49,830 nt of DNA from Streptococcus sp. oral taxon 058 str. F0407 (GCF_000235485.1 NZ_JH378893.1:3340-53169), one strand, 5' to 3'; counted from the stretch's first letter, positions 1 to 10,070 are shown. The notes: a model not told the origin generated them from the letters alone. Program-made: numbers and translations.

Positions 1-1
1 G

Positions 2-3000
2 GTCATCATAGGTAAAGCGTGTCTGGCTCTCCTTGCCATCGACTGTCTCGGTGCTGGTCAGTTTATTGCCCGCTAGGTCATAGGTGTAGGAGAGCTTGGA
101 GAGTTCCTTACCAGATGCATCCGATACGGTCATGTTTTCCACTTGACCCAGAGTATCGTAGGTATAGGTATGGACTAGGGTTTCGCCATCCTGCTTAATG
201 GTTTCCTTGGCGATATAGCCTCCATCGTCATACTCATAGCCGTAGCTGGAGATGAGCTTATCCTGCTTGTCCATGTGACGGAGTTCGGTGAGGCGGTGAG
301 CCTTGTCATAGGTCAAGAAGCTCTTAGTCCCATCTCCTCGATTAACTTCCGTCAGATCCCCTGCTGTGTTGTAGCTATAGCTGGTCTTTTGTCCCTTGAC
401 ATCTGTCACGGAAGTCAGGCGATCCAGTTCATCGTAAGTGTAGGAAACTGTACTGCCATCTGGGTAAATCATCTTCGAGATGTTGCCATAAGCATCATAC
501 TCGTACTGGATCAGACTACCATCTCCCTGACGAACACCCGTGATCTCGCCTTCTTCGTTGGTCGCGTACTGACTAGTTCCTGTCAGGTCACTCATAGACA
601 CCCGACGGCCATCCGCATCATAGGTGTAGAGGACTTGACCATCTTGCTTTTCAGAGTACTCCACCTTGAGCAGTTGATCTAGCTTGTTGTAGTCGTAGCT
701 GATGGTTTTCCCATCGGACTTGGTTACTTTTTCGAGCTGGTTATTGACATTGTAGGTATAGGTTTCCTTGTCTCCGAGGCTGGTCATGCGCTCCACTAGA
801 TTGGAAAGCTGATCATAGCTGTAGCTTGTGACCTTGCCATTTCCATTCGTGACCGAAGTGACATTGCCCACACTATCGTAGGTATAGCTAGAGGTAGAAG
901 CCTTCTCTCCACTTCCTTGTGTCGCTGTAAGCAACTGATCCTTTAGGTCATAGGTGTAGGTCTTGACACGCTTGCTTCCAGATGTGACACTAGTGAGGTT
1001 GCCATTGGCATCATAGGTCATGCTTGCGACGCCACCAGCCTCATCTGTAATCTTCGTGAGATGGTTATCTTGGTCATAGCCATATTTAGTCCACTGGCCT
1101 GCCGCATCACTTTCTGAGGTGAGTCGATTAAGACTATCATAGGTTCGCTTGGTTACTTGACCGAGAGGATTCGTCTCCTCAAGGAGATTGCCATTCGGGT
1201 CATAGGTATAAGTCGTTTCGCGTTTGCCATTGATGGTTCGTTTGGTCACTTGACCGACTGGGTCATAGCTTGACTCCACTGTTCGACCGGTTGGCGTTTT
1301 GATCGTTTTTAGTTGATCGAGGGTCGTATAGTCAAAAGTGGTTGTAGCACCGGATGGCTTGGTCAGTTTGGTTAGATTCCCCGCTTCATCGTAGCTATAC
1401 TTGGTTTCAAGGTCAAGGGCGTTCTTAGCCGTTAAGAGACGACCAACTTTGTCATAGCTATAGTGATTGCTTCGATCAGATTGGTCTGTCTCTTTCACCA
1501 AGTTTCCAGACACATCATAGCTATAGGTTTTCGATAGCCCTTGTGAACCTGTTTGCTTGGTGAGACGGCCCAAGGCATCATAGGCGTAGGTGTAAGCTGC
1601 CTCATTTGGCAGAGTACGTTTGGTCACACGGCCATAAAGGTCATTGACATAGTTGGTGCTATGACCGTTGGCATCTGTTTCTTTTGCCAAGCTACCTGTA
1701 GCATCATAGGCATACTGAGTCACTCCACCTGTTGGACGTTTCTTGCTGCTGACACGGTTCATACTGTCATAGCTGTAGGTCGTTGTATGACCTTCACCAC
1801 TGGTTTCACTCAAGCGATTTCCCAAAGCATCATAGCTGAAACTTTGCTTGCTTCCTGTCGGAGCTACTGTTTCAATGATTCGTCCTAATGGGTCGTACTT
1901 AAAGGCTGTCGCTTGACCATTTGGATCTGTATAGAGTACCAATTTCTTATTGGCATCATACCCATAGCTACTTGAATGACCATTGGCATCGGTCATTTTA
2001 GATAGGTTGCCAAGGACATCATATTCGTAAGTAGAGGTATTGCCATCGGCATCCGACTCTGTCACCACTCTGTTGAGAGCATCGTAGCTATACTTGGTTT
2101 CACGTTTTAAATGATCGACGGTCTTAAGCAGATTACCATTTTGATCATAGTGATAGGTCTTGGTCTTTCCTTCTTGGTCGGTTGAACTTGCGACATTGCC
2201 CATGACATCATAGGTAAAGGTTTCGCTGGTCTTATCTGCGTAGACCACCTTAGTCAGTTGGTTGTCACTATTATAGCTGTATTGAGTAACCTCACCCAAG
2301 CTGTTTGTTAAAGTGAGACGATTTCCTGCCTTATCGTAGGTGTAGGTCTCATTGAGATCCTGATTATCTTTTTTGTTCACTACACGGTTGGCGGCATCGT
2401 AGCTATACTCCGTCACCAAGCCACTAGAATGCGTCTGCTTGATGAGACGATCAAGGGCATCGTATTCTTGCTTTACAGTAGTTCCGTCTGGAAGAGTCAC
2501 TTCCTCCAGTTGAGCCGTTGAGGTATAGGTCATCTTCGTGACATGACCATTGGCATCGGTGACCTGAATCGGATAGCCCAGTTCATTATAGGTGTACTGA
2601 GTCTTGCCACCCAAGGCATCTGTCAACTCTGTCAACTGTTCCATCTGGTTATAGGCCATCGTGGTTTTATTGCCTAAACCATCTGTAATACTGGAAACTT
2701 GATTTTGACCTGTATAGGTCGTGCTAGCAGTATAACCTGCCGCATCTGTTAGGCTATTTTGATTGCCATTGGCATCATAGGTCATGCTTGTGCGGTGACC
2801 CAAGGCATTGGTCGTTGCGATTAGGCGCCCTGCCTTGCTGTATTCATAAGTCGTTTCTTTTCCAAGAGCATCTGTCATGGACAGGATATTCCCCATCGCA
2901 TCCAACACATAGGAAACACTGCTACCATCTGGGTAGGTAACACCAGTCACGTTTCCCGCTGCATCATAGCTATATCTAGTAGTCTTTTTTCCTTTGGTTT

Positions 3001-4550
3001 CACTGAGTTTGTTACCTACACTGTCATAGGTGTAGGTAACTGTTTGACCTGCTTCATCGGTGTAGGATAGCACACGACCCATGATATCATAAGTAGTTTC
3101 TGCCTTTGTACCGATTGGGTAAGAAACTGACGTTAACTTGCCTGCTACGTCATAAGTGTTTTGAGTAACTTGCCCCAGAGCATCTGTGATAGTTTTAACG
3201 GCATTGTTTCTATCATCATAAGTCAAGCTACTGCTATTGCCTGCTTCATTGATTCGAGTGACAATTCGACCCAGTGCATCACGAGTAACAGTAGTCGTTT
3301 GACCTGAAGCATTGGTTTCTGTTAGGAAACGACCTTTGCTATCATATGTATAGCTTGTGGTTCGACCTTCTGCATCGGTAACGGAAAGCTGATTCCCAAC
3401 ACCATCATAAGTGTAGCTATAGTTCCCTCCTTCTCCATTCGAAGCACCGACTTTACGGCCGAAACCATCATAGGTGAAGGTAGTCGTGTTACCATTGCCT
3501 TCTGTCACAGCTGTCACTTGACCTGCCTTGTCAAAAGTATGACTAGTTCCAACACCATCAGCATCTTTTTCGCTCAGCTTGCGACCTTCTGCATCATAGG
3601 TAAAGGTTTTTGCCCCACCGAGAGGATTCGTAATGCTAGTGACTTGATTGTGTGCATTGTAGGTAAAGGTTGATACGCCTCCTAAAGGATTGGTAATGCT
3701 TACCAGATTCGCACCTTGATAGGCAAAGGAAGTTGTGTGGCCAGCTGCATCTGTCGTAGATAAGATACGCCCTTGCTGATCGACAGTATAAGCAATCTTA
3801 GACCCATCTGGCAATGTCGTCTGAATTAGATTGCCATTTGCATCATAACTATGGGCAGTCGATGCACCACTAAAATCAGTGAGAGATAGAAGATGGTTCT
3901 TCTCATCATAGCTAGAAGTTTTTACTGCACCGTCAAAACGCGTTTCTGTCAAGGTATTACCATTGCTGTCATAAGTGTAGCGAGTTGTTTGCCCCGCTTC
4001 ATTCGTCACGCTTGACAGACGGTTGTTGTCATCATACGTTTTTGAGACACTAGTTCCATCGGCATAGCGAATGCCCGTTGTACGATATTGCTCATCGTAA
4101 GTATATACGGTTTGATTGCCATTTCCATCGGTAGTGATCGTCTGACCTTCACTATAAGAAAGAGTTGAAACAGCACCTGCACCATCTGTTTGCTTGGTGA
4201 CACGATTTTCCTCATCATATTCGTTTTGGATAACCTTGGTCCCATTTCCATCATACCAGGCTGTCATACGTCCCTTATCGTCATATTCATAACGAGTAGG
4301 AACTCCCGTCGCATCTGTATAGGTAATCAAATGACCATTCGTGTCGTATTCATAGGTCAAAGTTGAACCATTTGGGATTTGAATCGCACCTATATAGCCC
4401 TCTGAGTTATAGGTGATACTATAAACCAAGCCTGTAGGGGATGTAATCTTGGTCAGCTGATAATTTTCATTATAATCAAAGTTTGTTTTATTGCCTTTTT
4501 CATCCGTCTGACTCGTTAAGAGGCCGTGATAGTTGAAAATTTTCTCTTGA
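2..4550 (-). repeat. YD (RHS) peptide repeats, about 70 degenerate units
   Basis: The coding strand contains tandem degenerate units of about 20-21 codons with a core of the type Y(T/S)YDxxGN(L/V)xxxTDxxG. On the plus strand they appear as recurring catcata/catcgta (Tyr-Asp codons) about every 60-63 bases. The array is uninterrupted to the left edge. YD repeats build the hollow beta-cocoon shell of RHS proteins that encloses the C-terminal toxin. The antisense frames they create are not genes. Confidence 0.9.
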
Positions 4551-6520
4551 TGATTGTGATCAACAACTCGGTATTCCTTAACATCGTAGTCTTCTTTTTC
4601 GTCTCCGCCAAAGTCACCTTTCTTCGTTTCAACTGTTTTTACCTCGAGAGTCAGATCATAACCGCTTGGAGAACGATATTTATCACCATCTTTCGTAAAC
4701 TTAAGAATAGATCCATCTGTACGAGTATAGTAAAGATTTTGGTCTTCATCGCTCGATAACTGCTCATTAAAGGCAAATGACCAACCACGACCAAAGAGAC
4801 TATTGATACCTGCTGCTTTAGAGTTATAGGCGCGAGTAATTTCGAACTTGCCGTCAACATCTGTGATAGAAACATCTGTTCGATCTAGGTAGAAATTCCC
4901 CGTGTTTAGATTGATAGGTTCAAATCCAAACTCACAGTGAAGACCTCGACCCATTAAAAGCCTGTCTATTTCTGCCTTGGTATTAGATGTTAATGCTGGT
5001 GGATTATAAGGTTTATCAGCATTCTTTCTTGGATTGCGAATAAAAAGGGTATTATTTTGTACAACCATCATATCTTGGATACGATTATCGTAAGCAAGTT
5101 GATTCAGTGGTACTCCATAGTAAGCCGCAATCTTTGGAAGGGTATCAAACTGGGTAACTTTGTAAATCAAGAAAGTATCGCTTGATTTTTTACCGCTGGT
5201 CTGACCATCCTTTTTACTCTCTGCGTCAATCGTATAAACCTTGTTTAGTTCAGGTTCTGTAAAAGGTACCTGGGTCTGCCAGTTTGAGAGCTTGTCTTTA
5301 TATTTAGTTGTTCCTTTTTCAAAGGCTGCATCAAAGGAACTACTATCAGGGTATTTGTAAGAAAAACTTGCAGAACTTTGACCCTTGTAGTCTTTCGCAG
5401 TGTCACTAAGGTTATAATCAACCTGAGCACCCGGTGTTGTCAGACCATCCGCAAAGACTCCCTGAAATTGCAGTTTTCCTTTCTTATCTGTTTTCACCAT
5501 AGTCCGAAGATTGATGGTAGTGTTCCCAATTGGATAATTGACATCAACCGGATCTGGAACAGACCAATTAATCGTCAAACTCGGAGCCTTGTCTGGGGTA
5601 AACCCAATCTGTCCTGCATTATCTGCAGTAGCTTCAGTTGTATAGAAGGCACCGCCATCTGAACCTTCGTCGGTTGCAGCTACAACTAGACCATAGTTTG
5701 GTTCCAAACCTTGAACCCATGCATTTACAGTCTCACGGATATCAAAGTTATGCATCCCTATCTTCTTACCACTGGTCGCATTCTTTCCTGCAATTTCCAT
5801 ATCAAGACCCACAGAAGTATCCCACGTGAGGGTATTGATATCAAAATCTTGTTTCAAACGGTATGCCGCAAACTGGGTTGATTGAGAATCTGGAGCAGTG
5901 TATTCATAAATATTTAGACTTGCACTATCGATACGCGCTTCTTTAGGAATACTCTTTTGAAAATCGTAGTTAATCTTAAAGTACATCCTTGCGCGACCGA
6001 TATCACGAACACCTGGAATACCAGCCATCCCCATCATCTCAGCTGTCATATACCCAACATATCCATAGGCATAACCTTGGTACTGACCATGTACGGATGA
6101 AGTCACAACATCAAGGATTTTTTCTCTTGGAACCGTTACAGTTGGGTCGATCCGAACAGGATACTTACGGTCTGAGGCAGACAACCACTCTTTACTAGCT
6201 GTGACTGTCACTTCATGACGCCCATCTCCTTTTTTCAAGCCAAGAGTTAAAGCATTACTAGTAGCACCAGCACTATCCACCATCATTGGGGCAGTTAGTA
6301 CAAATAGGATCTTCGCTTTGCCCTTTTCGCGAACAAGGATTTGATTGTCTTTCAAAGAAACATCATACTTAGATGCATCTAAACCATAAGTAAAGGAGTT
6401 CTTCCCACCCCACTCTGCTAAGATAATCTCTTCTTTAACACCATTAGACTGTACCGTATATTGCACATCTGTTTTGCCATCAACGTTATTGTATAAGATG
6501 GCATTCTTTTCTACAGTTGC

Positions 6521-7114
6521 CTAATCATACGTTTTATCAAGCGGATAGAGGGAAATTTTGTCATCCTTATGTGTAATATCAATAGGGGTTTCTTCTTTGA
6601 CTTCGCTCGGAAGAACTACGCCTACTGGAGATTCTTTAGGTAGATAATAGTGTTTTCCATTGGCATGATAAGAATAGAGAGATAAGTCAACAGGAACTTC
6701 CACCCCTTCTTGGTCAATATAGGTTTTAATATCACTCCCAATATGCGTCACAAAGTGAGTTTCATCCACCCGAAACAGTTGTTCTTGCCCACTAACCGCT
6801 ACTGGTTCTCCATATTGTTTCTTTAGTTCTGCCTCTGCCTTACTCTCTTCATTGACCACCTTTGGTTGTTGTAGGGCATCTCCACCATCTTTTGCTGGTT
6901 TTGAAGCATCAGAGCTCGTCGAATGTTCCGTATTCGCATTCTCAGAACCTACAGTCTGGCTACTCGCCTCTGTGACAGCTTTTTTATAAGCGGCCTCCGC
7001 CTGACCTTGCTTGATTGCATGGCTTATTTCTTCCGCATAAATAAGTGGGGTGTTAGAAATAAATAAACTCAGTAATAATAACCACTGTATGGTCTTACGA
7101 AGTCTTTTCATCAT
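6521..7114 (-). CDS. N-terminal fragment of the RHS protein (signal peptide plus linker), ends at premature TAG
   Basis: This 197-residue frame is what would be translated if the amber codon is real. It starts MMKRLRK, has a hydrophobic core WLLLLSLFISNTPLIYA and a likely signal-peptidase I site after Ala27. Residues 30-100 are a low-complexity Ala/Ser/Glu/Lys linker. The rest (for example KHYYLPKESPVGVVLP) reads like the first part of a wall-associated RHS protein. AAAGGAG lies 5 nt before the first ATG, so 7114 is preferred over the adjacent second ATG. The start overlaps the upstream membrane-protein gene by 20 nt. Translation stops at DKTYD; the frame continues directly with ATVEKNAILYNN. 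Confidence 0.8.
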   Translation of the reverse strand: MMKRLRKTIQWLLLLSLFISNTPLIYAEEISHAIKQGQAEAAYKKAVTEASSQTVGSENANTEHSTSSDASKPAKDGGDALQQPKVVNEESKAEAELKKQYGEPVAVSGQEQLFRVDETHFVTHIGSDIKTYIDQEGVEVPVDLSLYSYHANGKHYYLPKESPVGVVLPSEVKEETPIDITHKDDKISLYPLDKTYD

Positions 7115-7721
7115 AATTCTCCTTTGTAAGATAAATAAAATAATAAAGTGTAAAAATTAAAATAAGAGCATCACCGATGGATAAAACGAAAGAACCTAAT
7201 ATTGGGAACCAAACAGCAATAGCTAAACAAAAGGCAACAAGAAGCATGGATACCAGAACAGGTAGTCGCAATTGATCTACCCTACTTTTAATTGGTAAAG
7301 CTTTGTAAATACTAACCAGACTATAGGATAAGATTAATTTAAGAAAAGTTTGTATAATTGTGGTAAAAGCCCAAATCGCAATCTTAGCATGATCATACTC
7401 CAAACTCGTATTATCGTATAAAACTTGACCCAAGCCTCCGATGAGAATGCCACATAAAATCGCACTAAACAAGTAAACCAGAATAGTGTGATTTAAACGT
7501 TTATCTGATCGATACTGCTTATAAAACCAGATCGCTATTGGAAAAATAAGAACCGTTCCTATCATTAAAAATAGAAGGCTGAGTAAGATCAGAATGAGTG
7601 ATAAACTTTCCTCAACTACCACAGGGGAAATCGCACCTGTAAATAGAAGGCGTTGCCCCACTCCTAAAAACAGTAAGCCAGTAGCTAGTCTCCAAAATCT
7701 TGAGAGTCTTAATATTTTCAT
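7095..7721 (-). CDS. Polytopic membrane protein of the sortase-RHS operon, unknown function
   Basis: This 208-residue protein has about six predicted membrane helices: residues about 10-30, 40-68, 80-103, 113-140, 150-175 and 178-198. Between them are short basic loops such as YKQYRSDKR. I see no catalytic motif and no recognisable family. Its start overlaps the sortase stop by 4 nt (ATGA) and its end overlaps the RHS start by 20 nt, so the three genes are translationally coupled and probably act together. It could assist export, anchoring or immunity of the RHS protein, but nothing in the sequence decides this. Length and frame are secure; function is open. Confidence 0.75.
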   Translation of the reverse strand: MKILRLSRFWRLATGLLFLGVGQRLLFTGAISPVVVEESLSLILILLSLLFLMIGTVLIFPIAIWFYKQYRSDKRLNHTILVYLFSAILCGILIGGLGQVLYDNTSLEYDHAKIAIWAFTTIIQTFLKLILSYSLVSIYKALPIKSRVDQLRLPVLVSMLLVAFCLAIAVWFPILGSFVLSIGDALILIFTLYYFIYLTKENYDEKTS

Positions 7722-8419
7722 GATTTACTTGTCCTTTCTTTGACACTTTTTAAACGAGCAGTAACCACAAATCGTTGATCATTTCCAGCAACATCGCAGG
7801 TTGATAAGATTAAAAACCGATCTTTTTGGGGGTCAGTGGCTATCTGGCGATAGAATCCCCCATAGTCTGACGTTCTTATCTGTAATGTATCTAAATAATA
7901 TCGGAGACCTTCTCGACTTCCTAATTCGAATGTATAAAAAAGATGATCATCTGTATAAGAATGGGCTGCCAGCACCTCATATTCAAAATGTTGAGTCAAC
8001 GTGTCAATTTTGATGCTCTCATGTTCGTTAAAAAAAGCTGGCTTCGCAAAATAATCTAAAGACCCGAACATAGAATCATCTAGCATAGCATGCCCATAGA
8101 TAATCGTGACAGGATCTTCAAATGTTTTTTTGTTAACCAGCTCTGTGAATATGGCTCCATAATAGGTCTCTTCACCATCTATATCGTGAGATAGATAATA
8201 AGTATCATCCCTTGAATGTTGAGCGACTGGATAATCAATTCGAGTCCCTTCGACTGTTAGCCAAGCAAAGACATCGGGATTCTGATGAAACCTCGTCTCT
8301 ACTGCATTTTGGGAATGCTTCTCTACAGCTTTCTGTTCAAATCCATCCAAGATTTTTAGACCTAAAAATAAAACTGCAACCATTGCAATTAATGATAAAC
8401 TAAACCTTAAAATTTTCAT
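7718..8419 (-). CDS. Class B-type sortase
   Basis: A 233-residue transpeptidase with one N-terminal membrane anchor (residues about 4-24), placing the catalytic domain outside the membrane. The catalytic triad is visible: His110 in IIYGHAM, Cys208 in LILSTCD and Arg216 in NDQRFVVTARL. The TxYYLSHD and YGAIF segments are typical of the class B fold. Sortases cleave a C-terminal sorting signal and join the protein to peptidoglycan or a pilin. No sorting-signal substrate is visible here; if the partner is the RHS protein, its signal would lie beyond the left edge. First gene of the three-gene operon, with GAGAGG before the ATG and an extended -10 promoter upstream. Housekeeping SrtA is excluded because the active-site signature and context differ. 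Confidence 0.85.
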   Translation of the reverse strand: MKILRFSLSLIAMVAVLFLGLKILDGFEQKAVEKHSQNAVETRFHQNPDVFAWLTVEGTRIDYPVAQHSRDDTYYLSHDIDGEETYYGAIFTELVNKKTFEDPVTIIYGHAMLDDSMFGSLDYFAKPAFFNEHESIKIDTLTQHFEYEVLAAHSYTDDHLFYTFELGSREGLRYYLDTLQIRTSDYGGFYRQIATDPQKDRFLILSTCDVAGNDQRFVVTARLKSVKERTSKS

Positions 8420-8439
8420 GTAACCTCTCCCATATTATC

Positions 8440-8469
8440 ATTATATCAGATCCCGATAGCCCTTGTAAA
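8440..8469 (-). promoter_or_regulatory. Promoter of the sortase-RHS operon
   Basis: On the minus strand, TTTACA (8464-8469), an 18-nt spacer and TATAAT (8440-8445) with TGA directly before it, which is an extended -10. The predicted start lies about 15 nt before the sortase ATG. A second TATAAT at 8486-8491 lacks a clear -35. Confidence 0.6.
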
Positions 8470-8566
8470 TGCACTATCCTTTTAAATTATACTTTTATTA
8501 AGATATTTTGGTATCATATACATGTATATCGTTTCATTACCTGTTTGATATCTACTTTTTTAACAG

Positions 8567-8607
8567 AAAAGAGGAGCCCACTCCAAATAAGAATGGGCTC
8601 CTCTTTT
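8567..8607. terminator. Perfect 14-bp hairpin, bidirectional terminator candidate
   Basis: AAAAGAGGAGCCCA (8567-8580) and TGGGCTCCTCTTTT (8594-8607) are exact reverse complements around a 13-nt loop, with A and T runs at the ends. It lies upstream of the sortase promoter and would insulate that operon from the right. Confidence 0.7.
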
Positions 8608-8782
8608 AACGACTGTTTGAGCTGACTCTGACTTTTTGTCTAAACTCCCTTGTGATAGATGCCTCCTGAAACCTGCAAAACTCCAATTCTTACATTTCCT
8701 ATGAAAAAATCAAGTTCCAAAATCGTTTTTAGTTTTTAATTGAGAAGAAACCCTAGATGTTTCCTAGTCTAGGAAGCCACAA

Positions 8783-8917
8783 TGTGCGATTCCTTTCCCT
8801 TATTTCGCTACATATTTATCCGATTCCATGAAATCTTTCGTAATGATAGATTTCATAAATAAAAATATGATTCCAATGGCTGTTGGAGAAATTGCCTACC
8901 GCAATCTTAAAAAATAA
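8783..8917 (+). CDS. Doubtful 44-residue ORF, possible gene remnant
   Basis: A plus-strand frame starts ATG TGC GAT TCC and ends IAYRNLKK with TAA TAG. It contains a hydrophobic middle (SFVMIDFINKNMIPMAVGEI). There is no Shine-Dalgarno sequence before the ATG, and the same frame has a stop 9 nt upstream of it. It may be the tail of a decayed gene, for example from an element once inserted after rpsI, or chance. I do not recognise it. Confidence 0.2.
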   Translation, partial: CAIPFPYFATYLSDSMKSFVMIDFINKNMIPMAVGEIAYRNLKK

Positions 8918-8964
8918 TAGTGTGAATATGGTGTAAAAAGTGGTGTGAATTTTGCTAAAAATTA

Positions 8965-9002
8965 TCAAAAAAACACCCCTTGGTGGGAACCAAGAGGTGT
9001 TT
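8965..9002 (-). terminator. rpsI-rplM operon terminator
   Basis: AAACACCCCTTGGT and ACCAAGAGGTGTTT form a 14-bp stem with a GGGA loop. The one irregular pair is G-U in the minus-strand RNA, and a run of seven T follows on that strand. It sits 24 nt beyond the rpsI stop. Confidence 0.85.
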
Positions 9003-9026
9003 GAAACGTTGATATAATCGTATTGA

Positions 9027-9419
9027 TTAACGTTTACTAAATTGTGATGCTTTACGAGCTTTCTTAAGACCTGGTTTCTTACGCTCAACCTTACGTGAGT
9101 CACGAGTAAGAAGTCCTGCGCGTTTCAATGAATCGCGGAAGTCTGGGTCTACTTGAAGAAGGGCACGAGCGATACCGTGACGGATAGCTCCTGCTTGACC
9201 AGCGTATCCACCACCTACAACGTTAACGAAAACGTCGTATGAACCTACAGTTGAAGTAACTGCGAATGGTTGGTTGATAACAAGACGAAGGTCAGCGTGT
9301 GGGATGTACTCTTCAACATCTTTTTTGTTAACAGTGATTTTACCAGTTCCTGGAACAAGGCGAACGCGTGCAACAGCGTTTTTACGACGTCCAGTACCTG
9401 CATATTGTGCTTGTGACAT
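9027..9419 (-). CDS. rpsI: 30S ribosomal protein S9
   Basis: A 130-residue protein matching the full bacterial S9 length. The start [19 protein letters not shown] is the S9 N-terminal signature. The middle [23 protein letters not shown] and the basic tail ending [11 protein letters not shown] are diagnostic; the C-terminal Lys-Arg reaches the P-site tRNA in the 30S subunit. It lies 18 nt downstream of rplM and is co-transcribed with it. AAGGAAAGGAA precedes the ATG. The rpsI 3' end is a known integration target of streptococcal mobile elements, which bears on the odd spacer to its left. Confidence 0.98.
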   Translation of the reverse strand: MSQAQYAGTGRRKNAVARVRLVPGTGKITVNKKDVEEYIPHADLRLVINQPFAVTSTVGSYDVFVNVVGGGYAGQAGAIRHGIARALLQVDPDFRDSLKRAGLLTRDSRKVERKKPGLKKARKASQFSKR

Positions 9420-9437
9420 ACTTTATTGTTCCTTTCC

Positions 9438-9884
9438 TTAGATAAGTCCTGAAATATCAAGAACTTCTGGTTGTTGTGCAGTGTGAGTGTGCTCAGCTCC
9501 AACAAATACTTTCAATTTCATACCTTGAGCGCGGCCAAGAGTATTGTGTGGAAGCATACCTTTAACTGATTTCTCGATCAAACGTACTGCATTTTTAGAA
9601 CGAAGTTCACCAGCAGAGATTTGTTTCAATCCACCTGGGTGGTTTGAGTGAGTGTAATAGATCTTATCAGATGCTTTTTTACCAGTCAATTTAACTTTTT
9701 CAGCATTGATAACGATTACGAAGTCACCTGTATCAGTGTGTGGTGTAAATGTTGGTTTGTTTTTTCCGCGAAGTACGCTAGCAACAACTGCTGAAAGGCG
9801 TCCAAGAGGTACATCAGTTGCGTCAACAACGTACCATTTGCGTTCTACTTGGCCTGGTTTAGCCATGAATGTAGTTTTGTTCAT
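9438..9884 (-). CDS. rplM: 50S ribosomal protein L13
   Basis: A 148-residue protein beginning [20 protein letters not shown]. The motif [21 protein letters not shown], the segment [12 protein letters not shown] and VKGMLPHN near the C-terminal half identify L13, an early assembly protein of the 50S subunit. The start at 9884 has AGGAG 6 nt upstream. A frame extension further upstream to 9998 is not coding: it is the structured leader RNA. First gene of the rplM-rpsI operon, with a promoter at 9994-10023. Confidence 0.98.
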   Translation of the reverse strand: MNKTTFMAKPGQVERKWYVVDATDVPLGRLSAVVASVLRGKNKPTFTPHTDTGDFVIVINAEKVKLTGKKASDKIYYTHSNHPGGLKQISAGELRSKNAVRLIEKSVKGMLPHNTLGRAQGMKLKVFVGAEHTHTAQQPEVLDISGLI

Positions 9885-9988
9885 GATTTCTCCTATATGA
9901 ATATCGTTTTTGTTTACTGGGCGGATGTTCCGGTCCGCAGGGTATTTGAAAGGTTCCGGGGCCTTACAAATGGGGTAAACAATACCGT
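9885..9988 (-). ncRNA. L13-type ribosomal-protein leader
   Basis: The 5' UTR of rplM folds into a closed structure. An 8-bp terminal stem pairs ttgtttac (9910-9917) with gtaaacaa (9975-9982). Inside it are a GCGGA/TCCGC hairpin (9921-9925 with 9934-9938) and an AAGG/CCTT hairpin (9950-9953 with 9962-9965). This matches the placement and style of the Firmicutes L13 leader family, in which L13 is thought to bind its own mRNA. Assignment is by position and fold only. Confidence 0.7.
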
Positions 9989-9993
9989 CTACT

Positions 9994-10023
9994 ATCATAC
10001 CAAATTTTACTACTAAAAGTCAA
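9994..10023 (-). promoter_or_regulatory. rplM-rpsI promoter
   Basis: TTGACT (10018-10023), an 18-nt spacer and TATGAT (9994-9999) with TGG directly before it (extended -10). Transcription would start near 9987, just ahead of the leader stem. Confidence 0.75.
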
Positions 10024-10070
10024 TAGATATGAAAAATAATTTTATCTATTTCCCCGTTTAGAGTCTAGAA

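Larger units (their letters stand above)
1..7114 (-). pseudogene. Secreted RHS/YD-repeat (WapA-like) giant protein, interrupted by one amber codon, C-terminus off the window
   Basis: One minus-strand reading frame runs from the ATG at 7114 to the left edge. I read it codon by codon and found a single stop, TAG at 6521-6523; the other 6.5 kb is fully open, so this is one nonsense mutation and not general decay. Order of parts: signal peptide; a variable linker; the stop after residue 197; a DNRLRE-like stalk (about 6000-5560); a LysM-like segment near 5170-5040 (YKVTQFDTLPKIAAYYGVP); a start-of-RHS motif near 4950-4880 (FEPINLNTGNFYLDR); then about 70 YD repeats from about 4550 to position 2. 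The RHS core end and any C-terminal toxin lie beyond the window. WapA/RHS proteins typically deliver a variable C-terminal toxin to competing cells. It is the last gene visible in an operon with a sortase and a membrane protein. A sequencing error or readthrough remains possible. Confidence 0.88.
8420..9026. other. Gene-poor spacer between rpsI and the sortase operon
   Basis: About 600 bases without a convincing gene. It holds the sortase promoter, the 14-bp hairpin, a 9-bp inverted repeat (atgaaatct 8828-8836 with agatttcat 8848-8856), a doubtful plus-strand 44-codon frame, three short GTGTNAA direct repeats (about 8920, 8931 and 8944) and the rpsI terminator. Confidence 0.6.

Noticed and set aside
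275..1888. Plus-strand open frames of 111-135 codons opposite the RHS gene
   Set aside because: They mirror the YD repeat periodicity on the opposite strand and lack ribosome sites and protein-like conservation.
2..4550. CRISPR-like regular spacing of catcata motifs
   Set aside because: The regular 60-63-base units are degenerate coding repeats translating to YD peptides, with no identical direct repeats and no unique spacers.
8816..9103. Minus-strand 95-codon frame overlapping rpsI
   Set aside because: It uses rpsI sequence in another frame and spans the rpsI terminator.
9885..9998. N-terminal extension of ribosomal protein L13
   Set aside because: It covers the leader structure; the true start has AGGAG upstream and gives the standard 148-residue length.
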